NCBI RefSeq assembly: GCF_011604685.1
Contig: NZ_CP050063.1
Coordinates: 3,742,501-3,806,500, forward strand
Reading direction: 5' to 3'
Source of the DNA: Spirosoma aureum
GTDB taxonomy: Bacteria > Bacteroidota > Bacteroidia > Cytophagales > Spirosomataceae
Length of the DNA stretch: 64,000 nucleotides
The notes under the pieces were generated by a model. That model ran no database searches. It was not told where the DNA came from and saw only the letters and a list, made by a program, of their open reading frames with translations. How positions within the stretch are numbered: the first letter of the stretch is position 1; every line of letters begins with the position of its first letter. Made by a program: the position numbers and the translations under genes. Shown piece after piece: positions 55,133 to 64,000 of this stretch.

Positions 55133-55684
55133 CTATTTCAATGGCACAGGCGCATCGGCAAAGTGCTTATACTTTCCCAGAAGCAGACCCAGCCAATAAG
55201 TAATCGGAATAATCACTTTCTTGACAAACGGGGGAATCTCAGCCATATCGTATTCATGGGCATACCGGGTCAATAGGTAAGCGGCATCGAACGCTTCGGG
55301 TTGAGCCTTACCTGATTTGTTCTGAGCTGCATAGATCGCCGACAGATAATAAACAATGCTGTTGGCCGGTTGAATCCAGCCCGTGCAGATCAGGTTGTCC
55401 GTACCGGCATTCCAGAAACGGTGAGGTATACCCCGTTTGAACAGCACGCTTTCACCGGCATAGGCATAGGACGGTTGCTGCCCCAGCACCTGATAAGCCA
55501 AAGTACCTGAGACGACCGTAAGTTCTTCGTCCTGCATAAAATGCGTGTGCATGGGTGGCCCTGATTGGGGTGTCACCTGATTTTCGACCAGCACTTTATC
55601 GCCGTTGGGATGTTTCTCGACCGAGAGAAACGTGAGCTTTTCTCCCAGGCAGTTTTGAATTGTATGAGGATAGTTAATTGCCAT
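55133..55684 (-). CDS. cupin-domain protein
   Basis: A 183-residue protein with a beta-barrel cupin core: VLVENQVTPQSGPPMHTHFM (metal-binding His pair), QDEELTVVSGTLAYQVLGQQ, GESVLFKRGIPHRFWNAG and a hydrophobic C-terminal helix. It is divergent from the TetR gene with a 56-bp gap, so TetR probably represses it. Substrate unknown. Confidence 0.88.
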   Translation of the reverse strand: MAINYPHTIQNCLGEKLTFLSVEKHPNGDKVLVENQVTPQSGPPMHTHFMQDEELTVVSGTLAYQVLGQQPSYAYAGESVLFKRGIPHRFWNAGTDNLICTGWIQPANSIVYYLSAIYAAQNKSGKAQPEAFDAAYLLTRYAHEYDMAEIPPFVKKVIIPITYWLGLLLGKYKHFADAPVPLK

Positions 55685-55740
55685 TTCTTTGTTTGTTTTA
55701 TCAAACTTAGTAAATTTAGGACATTGTCCTAATGTGAATC

Positions 55741-56346
55741 ATGAATAAAGAATCAGAAATCGTGGTTAAAGCGTTAGAAATGTTCAATGAACGGGGCATT
55801 GAGTACGTTGGACTACGGGAGCTGGCAGCGGCCCTGGGTATCAGGGTCGGCAACCTCACCTATTATTTTCCGACCAAAGATGATCTGGTAAACCGGCTTG
55901 CTCAAGACCTATCCAGGTTGAACGAACAGATTGTGGGGGAGGAGCCCCTCAGTTTGTTTTCGTTTCTGGAGAGATTTAGAAAAGTGTTTGCCAATCATCT
56001 TCAATATCGATGCCTGCTGTTGAGTATTGTGCATCTGATGGAGCAAAACAAGGTGCTGTCGGCAGCCTATAAGGAAACTGAAAAAAAGCGGTACTTATCA
56101 ATTGTGAACAGCCTCTCAGCATTGCAAGAATCGGATTATTTAACTCCGGAAGCCGACATTGATTTTCTGGTATCGGTCTGTACCCTGACGGCCCGTTTCT
56201 GGCTTTCCGAAGCCAGCCTGTCTTTTAGCCACCTGAGCCCGGGGGAACAAATCAAACACTATGTCAGGTTGCTGGCTAAACTATTCCTACCTTACGCGAC
56301 AGAGAAAGGCAGCAGGGATGCTGGCCGGTTTTTGGCCGGTTTATAA
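55741..56346 (+). CDS. TetR-family regulator
   Basis: A 201-residue protein with an N-terminal helix-turn-helix (ALEMFNERGIEYVGLRELAA, ALGIRVGNLTYYFPTKDDLV) and an all-helical ligand domain. Divergent from the cupin gene. The natural ligand cannot be told. Confidence 0.93.
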   Translation: MNKESEIVVKALEMFNERGIEYVGLRELAAALGIRVGNLTYYFPTKDDLVNRLAQDLSRLNEQIVGEEPLSLFSFLERFRKVFANHLQYRCLLLSIVHLMEQNKVLSAAYKETEKKRYLSIVNSLSALQESDYLTPEADIDFLVSVCTLTARFWLSEASLSFSHLSPGEQIKHYVRLLAKLFLPYATEKGSRDAGRFLAGL

Positions 56347-56549
56347 GCTGTCGGGACTCCTGCCAGTCACCCATCAGGCAGAGTACCTTTCTGGAATTGC
56401 GTTGAGAATATGGAAATGAAGAAGCGGATAGATCTACCCTACTAGGACGGCTTAAAGCGTACTGATTGTCTGAAAGTTCACACAATCAGGTAGTTATGAG
56501 CAATAAAATGTTTGAAAATCTGCAACTTAGAACAACAAGTGGTAAAATG

Positions 56550-56622
56550 GCAGTGTCTCATCCTGGTATAAGTTGTCCATTTTCTTCTATAATAGACAAC
56601 TTATACCAGGATGAGACACTGC
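56550..56622. repeat. 28-bp perfect inverted repeat between tetR and susD
   Basis: The arms at 56,550-56,577 and 56,595-56,622 are fully complementary (GCAGTGTCTCATCCTGG… / …GATGAGACACTGC) with a 17-nt loop. It lies between convergent gene ends, so a bidirectional terminator or a MITE remnant is possible. No T-run follows. Confidence 0.8.
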
Positions 56623-56683
56623 TGCTTTTGACCCGCTGTCTTGTGAACTGTAAACAACGTCTGCTGACAGCTCCTTTCCTACA

Positions 56684-58273
56684 TCAATAACCCGAATTTT
56701 GGGTCAGGTTCGAGTTAACTGCCATTTGCTGAATGGGAATCGGAAACAAAAGATACTTTGGATCGCTCGCGTAATTCTTCTCGTAAAAAGGTTGCAGAAA
56801 CTTACCGAAGCGGATCAAATCCTGCCGTCTCCAGTTCTCTATGTACAATTCCCGGCCTCGTTCATCGAGTAACGCATTCAGGTCCACAGCTGCTAAAACG
56901 CTGGCTCCCCTGGAGGGATGGGTTCGAATCGCATTGACCAACGAAACCGCCGTGTTGCCATAAGTTCCTGCACTCGTTGGCGATCCACCTCGTAGAATGG
57001 CTTCTGCTTTCATCAACAACACATCGGCAAGCCGGAAATACACATAATCATTATCGATCAGACGACTACCATCGTTGGCGTAATCGATCGGATACTTAAT
57101 CGGGCGTATCCCCGGCAGTTCCAGATTAGCACCCGTTTCTATAATTTTTACCTCTTTCGAAAAAATCAGGGGATTACCGGGCCTATCTTTTAAGGGAGCG
57201 TCCGTTGTTAAATTATACTGCTGACCGATCAGAAAACCGGTATTGATGCGATTGCCTGGATTAGCCAGTCCCCCCGGACTCTTATACGCAGCACCCAGCC
57301 GCTTGTCGGTTGCTTCGTATTTATCGTAGTAGTCTGGCGGGATTACCCAGCCGTTATTTCCATTAGGGTTTTGATTCGGATGTAAGAAGGTTACCCACCG
57401 GTTCCGCAAGTTTGCGTTCGGAGATACCCCGCCCACATTTTCCTGCGTCCAGATGTTTTCTTTACCAATCGTCGTATTGTTCGGGGCGAAGCTGTCGTAA
57501 TAATTGGCGGTGAACGAATATTTATTGCTATTGATAATCTCATCGGCCAGGCTAATGACCTTGTTCATATCCTCGGCAGCAAAGGTTGGAGCCGCCCGGT
57601 TCGCATAGGCGCCTTTGTTGAGATACAATTTCATCAGGAATACACGTGCGGCATCTTTATTCGCCAGACCAGCCGGACCTTCGGGTAAATTAGCCTGTAT
57701 GGTCGTTACTTCGCTGATAATGAAATTCAGCGCATCCATGCCTTTGCGCACTTTGGATTCCTGCACTACACTCTCTCCCGGCTCGCGGTAAGGCACCTGA
57801 TCGTACAAGTCCAGTAGCCAGAACATACACCAGGCCCGTAAAAACCGGGCTTCGGCCGATTGTTGCGGGGTTGGATTAAAGCGCAGCATATCGGTTGCCG
57901 CAAAGATCCCACCACTCATGTTGTTGAAGGTGTTGATAATGCGGATGTGGTTGCCGTCCCAGCGGTGCTGGTGCAATTGACGCCAGGTGCCATTATCGTC
58001 CCAGTCCGGACCTCGGGTAGGGCCCATCATGGCATCGGTCGTCATTTCGCAGAGCGCATTCAACTGCGAATTGTTTTGAAAGGGTTCCCGGATCGAGTTG
58101 TAAACGCCCGTTAACAACGCAGCGGTATTGCCCGACGTGGACGGATTGATCTGACTGGCGGTCAAATCGCCCTGAAACTTCTCGACCAGGTCTGTACAAC
58201 TTCCCAGGCTTATGACCAGGCCGAACGTACAAATACGGATTAAATTATTTTTGAAGAATGGTAAAGACATCAT
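56684..58273 (-). CDS. SusD/RagB-family nutrient-binding lipoprotein
   Basis: A 529-residue protein with a lipobox (LVISLGSCTDLVEKF, Cys27) and the TPR-like SusD fold: EARFLRAWCMFWLLDLYDQV PYR region, KDAARVFLMKLYLNKGAYAN and the C-terminal ELYIENWRRQDLIRFGKF. It works on the cell surface with the SusC-type porin encoded 9 bp upstream. The glycan or other ligand cannot be inferred because no hydrolase is beside the pair. Confidence 0.95.
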   Translation of the reverse strand: MMSLPFFKNNLIRICTFGLVISLGSCTDLVEKFQGDLTASQINPSTSGNTAALLTGVYNSIREPFQNNSQLNALCEMTTDAMMGPTRGPDWDDNGTWRQLHQHRWDGNHIRIINTFNNMSGGIFAATDMLRFNPTPQQSAEARFLRAWCMFWLLDLYDQVPYREPGESVVQESKVRKGMDALNFIISEVTTIQANLPEGPAGLANKDAARVFLMKLYLNKGAYANRAAPTFAAEDMNKVISLADEIINSNKYSFTANYYDSFAPNNTTIGKENIWTQENVGGVSPNANLRNRWVTFLHPNQNPNGNNGWVIPPDYYDKYEATDKRLGAAYKSPGGLANPGNRINTGFLIGQQYNLTTDAPLKDRPGNPLIFSKEVKIIETGANLELPGIRPIKYPIDYANDGSRLIDNDYVYFRLADVLLMKAEAILRGGSPTSAGTYGNTAVSLVNAIRTHPSRGASVLAAVDLNALLDERGRELYIENWRRQDLIRFGKFLQPFYEKNYASDPKYLLFPIPIQQMAVNSNLTQNSGY

Positions 58274-58282
58274 TGTAAGGGT

Positions 58283-61200
58283 TTATAGAGAGAAGTTGAC
58301 GCCAAAGGTGATGGTACGAGCGGGTGGATAAGCGGCATAATCGATACCTACCGACGGCACGCTGTTGATGGCTTTATTGACATTGACCTCCGGATCAAAG
58401 CCTGTGTATTTGGTGATCACAAACAGATTTTGACCTGTCACATAAACTGAGGCTCCCCGAATCACCCGGGCTATATTACCGATGGCGTACGACACGGTAG
58501 CATTCGTCATTTTCAGATAATCACCTTTCTCGATATAGCGCGAAGAAGGCGTTACCGGGTTGGCGATCGACTCCTTGGTTGGTTCTCTAAACAACGACAA
58601 GGCGATGTTTCGTCCCCCGTTAATCAACCCCACACTGATGACGGCATTATTGGTGTTGTTGTAAATATCCTGCCCGAAAGCGCCGTTCATGTTGGCAATC
58701 AGCGAGAACTTTTTATACCGAAGCGTCGTGTTGAGACCTAACAGGGTTTTGGGATTGGGGTTACCCACGTAGAAAAAGGTATTACCAGCGTCTTCGTACG
58801 TAGCCAGGCCGGTAGATTCATTCATGCCCAGGTATCGGCGGGTGTAAAATGCGTTAATGGGTAAGCCATTCTGAATCACTTCCACCGAAACGCCACTAAG
58901 GCCCGGCCCATTCAATGCACCCGTCAGGATAGGGGCGGTTAAGCCTGACACACTATTGGTAATAAAGGTAGCATTGGCGCTTAAATCCCAGCTAAAGTTA
59001 TCCTTTTTGACAATGGCCCCATCGATCGCCACTTCCAGCCCTTTGTTTTGGATACGGCCATCCAGATTGATCCACCGAATAACTGAGCCGGGAGGAGCGG
59101 GCTGAATCGGCGGGCTAGGGAATAACAGATCGGTGGTTGTTTTATTAAAATAATCGACCGTGGCTGTAATCCGGCTGTTCAGCAATGACACGTCGAAACC
59201 GAAGTTGTACTGTTTGTCAGACTGCCATTTTAAGTCCGGGTTGGGGTTATTGGTCTGCCCTAACCCGCCGTTATCGGTGAACGAATAGCGGGCCTGCGAA
59301 GAACCCGAAGGGAACTCCTGATTACCCGTTTTTCCCCAGCCACCCCGCAGTTTTAGCGAATTGATGCTATTGACGTGAAAAAATTTCTCGTTACTAATGT
59401 TCCAGGCGGCCGAAAACGAAGGAAAATACCCATACTTATTGTTCGAGCCAAATTTACTGGAACCATCGGCACGGAGTGTAGCCGTTACCAGGTATCGGTC
59501 CTTGTAATTACCGATGGCCCGGCCAAAATACGATTGAAGTTCGGCGGTAGGATCGACAAATGACGAGACGGTACGACCGGTTGTGTTCGAATACTGGATA
59601 TAGTCGGTGTAGTCCAGACCGTAATTGCCAAATCCAGACGCAGGCCCCAGGGCACTCATGGCCGATCCCTTGTTGGCAAAGCTCATGTACTCGAAACCGA
59701 GTAACGCATTAAGATTAAAGTCCGGCAGAATATCCTTATTGAAGTTTAAGGTGTGCGTAAATTGCTGGGTGCTGAGCTCGTTAGTGCCAATGCTGGCCCA
59801 GCCCTTTCCCTGGGTTGCAGAGATGTTAATGTCCTGATTAATAGACGACCGGCGTCCACCCGCGCTGTAATTGATGCTATACAGCATCCGATATTCCAGC
59901 CAGTCCGTAAACTTGAAATAAGGGGAAATGCTGGCCAGAACGGTGGTTACCTTGGATTGGTCATTGTACAGCTCAGACATGGCCAGCGGATTGATCACCG
60001 CACCCGCTTTGATGTTGAGGCTGCCGTTGGCTTTGCGGAGTGAATCGGTCGGGTTCCACTGTAAAGCGTGCCCGATCAGGCTTCCGTTCGAACCAGCATC
60101 GTTGGTAATGGCCGCAATATCTTCGACGTATTGGCTGGTATTAACATTTATGTCTAATCCCAGCTTTTTACTCTCCAGAAATTTTAAGTTACCCGAAAAA
60201 TTGGCCGTGTATTTTTTGAAGCCCGTCTTATTGATGATGCCCTCCTGGTTCAGATAGCCAGCCGATATACGATATTTGCCCGTCTCGTTGCCACCACTAA
60301 TAGCAATGGTATAATTCTGTTGCAGACCTTTTCTTAAAATGGAGCCAAATGGGTCTTCATTTCCACCCCGGTCATTTAACGGGCTCACGCCATAATATTT
60401 TATTGCTTCCCGGTATTGCTCGGCGTTGAGCACATTTATTCTTCGGAAAATGGTCGACACACCCGTATTGAGGCCCACGTCAATTTTCGCCTGTCCAGCC
60501 TGCCCTCGTTTGGTATTGATAATGACAACCCCGTAGGCTGCTCGGGAACCGTAAATGGCCGTAGCCGATGCGTCTTTTAATACGTCAATTGAGGCAATAT
60601 CAGCCGGGTTTAAAAAATTCAGTGGGTTACCGCCGGGCGTATTACCCAGGCCATTGGCATTTAACCCAGGCCGGGCCGACCGGTTATCCAGTGGTACCCC
60701 ATCGACTACGTATAAGGGTTGGCCACTACCTGTAATGGCAGAATTTCCCCGAATTTTAACCGTTGCCGCACCACCCGGCTGACCGCTGTTATTGAGAATT
60801 TGTACGCCGGAAACTTTACCCTGAATTAATTGATCGGGAGATGTAAAATTGCCTTTGTTGAAATCTTTGGCGGTAACCGATGTCATGGCACCGGTAAGAT
60901 CTCTTTTCCGGGCGGTTCCATAGCCCACAACGACTACCTCATCGAGCGACTTGGTTTCGGGCTTTAACGTAATATTCACCACTGTTTGGTTGCTAACTGT
61001 AACGTCCTGGGAGATGTACCCCACAAAACTGAAGGTTAAGGTCGCAACTCCGTCGGGAACGGATAATCGATAAGCACCGTCTTTATCCGTCACGGTGCCT
61101 CGTTGTGTTCCTTTGACCAGCACCGATACCCCCGGCAATCCAACCCCCGTCTCATCCGCGACTGTGCCGGAAATAGCCCGGTCGGTGGATTGTTCGTCCG

Positions 61201-61342
61201 GGATCAGATGAGTCCGGTTGATGAATAGTACATCCGTTGGTTTTCCAGGTGAACCGTAACTTGCTGTGAACGAACACAGGGCTAACTGGAGGCAACTCAT
61301 GCATAAAGCATAATGCCACTTTTTAGAGAGATTTTTTTTCAT
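58283..61342 (-). CDS. SusC/RagA-family TonB-linked outer-membrane transporter
   Basis: A 1,019-residue transporter. Signal peptide; a carboxypeptidase-regulatory-like domain (residues ~57-135, GTVADETGVGLPGVSVLVKG); a TonB box and plug (SLDEVVVVGYGTARKRDLTG, VKIRGNSAITGSGQPLYVVD); a 22-strand barrel ending GITFGVNFSL-like. It imports large substrates with SusD as the lid. No sigma or anti-sigma gene is adjacent, so regulation is elsewhere. Confidence 0.96.
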   Translation of the reverse strand: MKKNLSKKWHYALCMSCLQLALCSFTASYGSPGKPTDVLFINRTHLIPDEQSTDRAISGTVADETGVGLPGVSVLVKGTQRGTVTDKDGAYRLSVPDGVATLTFSFVGYISQDVTVSNQTVVNITLKPETKSLDEVVVVGYGTARKRDLTGAMTSVTAKDFNKGNFTSPDQLIQGKVSGVQILNNSGQPGGAATVKIRGNSAITGSGQPLYVVDGVPLDNRSARPGLNANGLGNTPGGNPLNFLNPADIASIDVLKDASATAIYGSRAAYGVVIINTKRGQAGQAKIDVGLNTGVSTIFRRINVLNAEQYREAIKYYGVSPLNDRGGNEDPFGSILRKGLQQNYTIAISGGNETGKYRISAGYLNQEGIINKTGFKKYTANFSGNLKFLESKKLGLDINVNTSQYVEDIAAITNDAGSNGSLIGHALQWNPTDSLRKANGSLNIKAGAVINPLAMSELYNDQSKVTTVLASISPYFKFTDWLEYRMLYSINYSAGGRRSSINQDINISATQGKGWASIGTNELSTQQFTHTLNFNKDILPDFNLNALLGFEYMSFANKGSAMSALGPASGFGNYGLDYTDYIQYSNTTGRTVSSFVDPTAELQSYFGRAIGNYKDRYLVTATLRADGSSKFGSNNKYGYFPSFSAAWNISNEKFFHVNSINSLKLRGGWGKTGNQEFPSGSSQARYSFTDNGGLGQTNNPNPDLKWQSDKQYNFGFDVSLLNSRITATVDYFNKTTTDLLFPSPPIQPAPPGSVIRWINLDGRIQNKGLEVAIDGAIVKKDNFSWDLSANATFITNSVSGLTAPILTGALNGPGLSGVSVEVIQNGLPINAFYTRRYLGMNESTGLATYEDAGNTFFYVGNPNPKTLLGLNTTLRYKKFSLIANMNGAFGQDIYNNTNNAVISVGLINGGRNIALSLFREPTKESIANPVTPSSRYIEKGDYLKMTNATVSYAIGNIARVIRGASVYVTGQNLFVITKYTGFDPEVNVNKAINSVPSVGIDYAAYPPARTITFGVNFSL

Positions 61343-61777
61343 AAAAGGATTAAGGGTAAATTATAGAAGATGGCATTCTGGGCAACCGACAACGCTTTCA
61401 TCCCGCCGAAACCAGGACGATTTTAGGTTTATCTCCATCACTTTTTGGAGATAAAATTGTCAGTTACCTCTATTTAGTAAGAGCCTGGAAAAAAGCGACT
61501 GACCTCTTTTAGGGAGAAAAATATTTTTGGCCGACTCTATCCGGAGCCAAGAAGTTTCGGCTAATGCCGCGGGACGCAGCTATTGCTTATGAGAAAGAAA
61601 AGGAAGAAAGGTCGAGACAATTTGAACTGAAAATCAAGAAATCACTCAATAAGGTGATTAAGGAACAGGCTAGTTTTGTTTATGCGGACAAATTGATATT
61701 GAAGAGACCTATAATGCCAGAAAAGCAGAGGCTGGATCGACTCTTTATTTCAAAAGAAAATTAAGCCTCAACTAAGT
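61343..61777. other. susC leader and spacer
   Basis: It contains a 10-bp inverted repeat (TTTATCTCCA at 61,428-61,437 with TGGAGATAAA at 61,446-61,455) in the susC leader, which may be a regulator site or mRNA hairpin. A 66-codon charged frame at 61,564-61,764 on plus is of doubtful reality. Confidence 0.45.
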
Positions 61778-61822
61778 AGGACTTTCGCTCAGAACTTTGG
61801 CATGGTTCTGAGCGAAAGTCCT
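61778..61822. repeat. 18-bp perfect hairpin
   Basis: AGGACTTTCGCTCAGAAC (61,778-61,795) and its exact complement (61,805-61,822) with a 9-nt loop. It lies between the susC leader and the end of the next minus-strand gene, 95 bp downstream of that gene's stop in the direction of transcription. Confidence 0.75.
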
Positions 61823-61916
61823 GAAAAGGTGAACTGACTAAAGTGAATCGAGAGATGATACCCTGAATAGCAATAAGGTAACATCACCTGTAATGATTTG
61901 CGAATGACTTTTTCTG

Positions 61917-63275
61917 TTATTTCTCGGGGATGTACCAGAAAGGGATGGTCATGATCTCCTCTCCCCTGGTGGTGGAGTCGGCCTGGATGCGAATCTGTAT
62001 TGTGTTCTTGCCCAATTTTAGATTAGTCGGCAGTAATACCGTTTGCCAACCGCGTTGCTGAGGGTAGTCCCGTTGGGTGAACAACAGGTCCGGACTACGG
62101 TACAACGAATCATTGATAGCAATGCGCATCAACTGATTAATCTGCTGGTGGCTCCACTCCGCAAATTGACGGCGCTTTTCGGCTCTGGGCAGCGTATCGC
62201 TCCAGGCAGGCGCAGGGGCCAGTCTGGTCAGGAGCGTATCTAAGGCTTTTGGATAAGCTATATATAACCGAATATAGGGATCCCTGATCACATCCGCCTG
62301 AATAGCAGCCACTTCGATGTACTGACCCTCAGCTCGTTGATTATCATAAGCACTTGAGTTAATATATTGACTATCGACTCGAGCCGTGTACAGATGCCGT
62401 TGGTTTAAGCTCATGGTTCGTCGGTCCAGCCGTGAAAAGTCCACCAAAAATTCGAAAGCAATTAACACAAAGAAAGCGCCCATCATGAGTCCTATTGTTC
62501 GGATAATTGACCGATACGGCAGGTGACTATAAAAGGTGTTGAGAATAAAGACAAAGGGTGTATAGAGCCCCCAAAAAAGTAGCTTGCTCAGAGTGCTAAA
62601 TCGATAGTTCAGATCACCGCCGACCGGGTGGGCCCTGACCTTTGGTAAACTCAGAACAATACTGGCCAGCAGATAGCAGACAAAAAGCACATAAGAGGTT
62701 AGTTTAATGCCTTGCCAATAGGGGGTTGGAATAATTGGTCGTACAAGGGAGTAAACCAGTATGGTCAGTAGGTAGGAAAAGGCAACAACGATCAGGACAA
62801 AAACGAATAGAAAGGCGACTGCAAATACAATATTACATCGTCGGTCCAGCCGCAGAATGTAGCCATCCAGGGGGCCTAGTTTAGCCGCCATCTTATCCTG
62901 GGCATATTTGGTCGTAAAGGGGATTCGGTCGTAATGAATGCCTGTGGGATAAACAGCTAGTAGGCCAACCAGACCAACCCAAAACGCACGCATGACGAAA
63001 TTAGTCAGAAAAGCCATGAATAAGACATAGCATGTTGCCTTGATCATGCTATAGGCCATCGACGGAAAGAGCCCTTGCATACCGGCTGTCTGGCTCATTA
63101 GGTTAAATCGAAAGTAATCGAAAGCCTCATCAAGTAAGTCGGGTAGTTGCAGGACAGCAAATAAAGCGGCTCCCGAAATAACCAGTTCGAGATTCCAGCT
63201 CTGGGTTGTTAAGTCACGTAGTTTTTCTTCTTGCTGGGGGAGTAGAGTCTCCTTTGGGGCTGATGTTGGGGTCAC
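61917..63275 (-). CDS. membrane protein of unknown function
   Basis: A 452-residue protein with about seven hydrophobic segments (for example NLELVISGAALFAVLQLPDL, FAVAFLFVFVLIVVAFSYLL, GLMMGAFFVLIAFEFLVDF) and a ~150-residue C-terminal domain outside the membrane (YIEVAAIQADVIRDPYIRLY, GKNTIQIRIQADSTTRGEEI). No family recognised. The soluble domain ends in a beta-sandwich-like pattern. Confidence 0.8.
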   Translation of the reverse strand: MTPTSAPKETLLPQQEEKLRDLTTQSWNLELVISGAALFAVLQLPDLLDEAFDYFRFNLMSQTAGMQGLFPSMAYSMIKATCYVLFMAFLTNFVMRAFWVGLVGLLAVYPTGIHYDRIPFTTKYAQDKMAAKLGPLDGYILRLDRRCNIVFAVAFLFVFVLIVVAFSYLLTILVYSLVRPIIPTPYWQGIKLTSYVLFVCYLLASIVLSLPKVRAHPVGGDLNYRFSTLSKLLFWGLYTPFVFILNTFYSHLPYRSIIRTIGLMMGAFFVLIAFEFLVDFSRLDRRTMSLNQRHLYTARVDSQYINSSAYDNQRAEGQYIEVAAIQADVIRDPYIRLYIAYPKALDTLLTRLAPAPAWSDTLPRAEKRRQFAEWSHQQINQLMRIAINDSLYRSPDLLFTQRDYPQQRGWQTVLLPTNLKLGKNTIQIRIQADSTTRGEEIMTIPFWYIPEK

Positions 63276-63404
63276 TGATTTATGATTAAGACTACAGAGA
63301 GGATTGCACCACTGGGTTCCGTTCGTCTATCCGATCACGAATGGGCGTTCAAATTTACGGAACAGTGGTCAATGACTTGGTTGCATCCGGTTTCAAAGTA
63401 GCAA

Positions 63405-63438
63405 AAAAATAGCCTGGACATGCTTCCAGGCTATTTTT
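63405..63438 (-). terminator. rho-independent terminator (bidirectional)
   Basis: AAAAATAGCCTGGA and TCCAGGCTATTTTT with a 6-nt loop: a 14-bp perfect stem with A and T tails. It terminates the M1 aminopeptidase gene. Confidence 0.85.
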
Positions 63439-63485
63439 GTCAATGACCAGTCAGTAGTTAGATATTAGGACATGTCTTATTTAGC

Positions 63486-63567
63486 TTTGGAGTTTCACTC
63501 AGATGCGTGCAACAGTTTTCAGGAGCAGCATTAGTAACCGTGGCACGCATCTGAGTGAAACTCCAAA
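63486..63567. repeat. 25-bp perfect inverted repeat
   Basis: The arms at 63,486-63,510 and 63,543-63,567 are fully complementary (TTTGGAGTTTCACTCAGATG… ) with a 32-nt loop. It lies between the terminator and the stop of the aminopeptidase gene. Confidence 0.75.
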
Positions 63568-63679
63568 AGTTATGAGTCGAGATATAAATCCAATTGTTTA
63601 ACGAGCCACAACTGGTACTGGCAACCCGAAGATGGAGCCCGGTATCGAATAGCAAAGGTACCTTTAGCCGTTGCCGTCC

Positions 63680-64000
63680 TTAGTTAATCTTCACCTCCTC
63701 AATATTGTCACCTTCCTCCCAGTCGAGCAGGTTATAGGGATCGATCCCACCCCGCGCCGGTTTTTGTGGAACTGTCACCGTAATCATTTGCTTGCCGGAG
63801 TGAATGAAGTGTTTCTGCACATATATCGGTTTGCCCAGAATTTCGCCGTGCTCAGCGGCCGCGAAGATCCCGATTTCCACCCACTGATTCACCGGTATTT
63901 TGGTTTCAACACCAGCACTATCGGCAATGACCTTTTGCGACTCCACCTCGAAGGTTACCTGCCAGGTGCCTGCCGCCGTTTGTTTGGCCGTTGCTTGCCT
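63680..64000 (-). CDS. ABC-permease/M1 aminopeptidase-type protein, C-terminal part
   Basis: The gene continues beyond the window. The last ~106 residues read TAAGTWQVTFEVESQKVIAD, NQWVEIGIFAAAEHGEILGK, PIYVQKHFIHSGKQMITVTV and PQKPARGGIDPYNLLDWEEG, which match the C-terminal end common to Bacteroidota proteins that join an ABC-2 permease to an M1 peptidase domain. The catalytic HExxH lies outside the window. Assignment rests on this end only. Confidence 0.75.
   Translation of the reverse strand, partial: RQATAKQTAAGTWQVTFEVESQKVIADSAGVETKIPVNQWVEIGIFAAAEHGEILGKPIYVQKHFIHSGKQMITVTVPQKPARGGIDPYNLLDWEEGDNIEEVKIN

Noticed and set aside
61564..61764. 66-codon charged ORF upstream of susC
   Set aside because: No start signal, family or conserved neighbour; could be chance, so only mentioned in the spacer entry.
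1..64000. CRISPR arrays, rRNA and tRNA genes
   Set aside because: No regularly spaced repeats and no cloverleaf or rRNA signature was found by eye in any part of the window.

Overview
The window looks like a chromosome segment of a Bacteroidota bacterium, most likely Cytophagales (Spirosoma-like). The grounds are a SusC/SusD pair, GH127 (DUF1680) arabinofuranosidases, an M1-aminopeptidase C-terminus of the Bacteroidota ABC-permease type, WG-repeat and tail-fibre-type proteins, weak Shine-Dalgarno signals, and many lipoproteins with no cytoplasmic partner. These are family-level impressions; no database was searched.

Layout. 1-2.7 kb: two GH127 genes overlapping by one base. 2.9-4.4 kb: two decayed genes. 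4.4-14 kb, minus strand: lgt, then an RND tripartite efflux system (adaptor, permease, TolC-like protein) with a small membrane protein and its own OmpR-type two-component system. 14-15.1 kb: a Crp/Fnr-type regulator and a SnoaL-like protein. 15.2-20 kb: a chloride-channel gene cut by an IS3-type element whose orfA is split by three different IS110-family elements. 20-27 kb: a DUF2975/Xre pair, an ECF sigma factor, a decayed tail-fibre-type gene, small secreted and glycine-rich proteins, a MITE-like repeat and a LytTR remnant. 27-29 kb: umuD/umuC. 29-42 kb: lipoproteins, DUF5694, DUF1835, alpha/beta-hydrolase, DUF5990, a PAS histidine kinase and a WG-repeat protein, with several remnants. 42.1-44.3 kb: an IS graveyard. 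44-50 kb: EamA exporter, LysR, an AraC remnant and an ArsR/SRPBCC operon. 50.4-55 kb: an apparent extracytoplasmic redox operon (127-aa protein, di-haem cytochrome, Rieske protein, porin, b561-like membrane protein). 55-64 kb: cupin/TetR pair, susD/susC, a 452-aa membrane protein and the end of an M1 aminopeptidase gene.

The most striking observation is a family of short (14-16 bp), very GC-rich inserts, found only inside insertion sequences. The IS3-family transposase at 42,610-43,924 carries seven. Deleting all seven (109 bp) leaves 1,206 bp, exactly 402 codons, which reads without a stop from the helix-turn-helix through the DDE domain. Most units fit a 3-4-nt GC-rich prefix, a 4-nt arm, a CGGN-like loop and the complementary 4-nt arm, and the arms co-vary (TCGG/CCGA, TGGG/CCCA, GTGG/CCAC, GCGG/CCGC, CCGG/CCGG). 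Similar units lie in all three IS110 elements and in both copies of an IS3-type left end. I do not recognise this family; it could be a micro-mobile element, a recoding or bypass signal, or a record of attack on transposons.

The second theme is the nested IS110 cluster. Each element keeps a 200-250-nt non-coding leader expected to encode a bridge RNA. In the first element, a loop on a 12-bp stem holds an 8-nt match to the target at its own insertion site.
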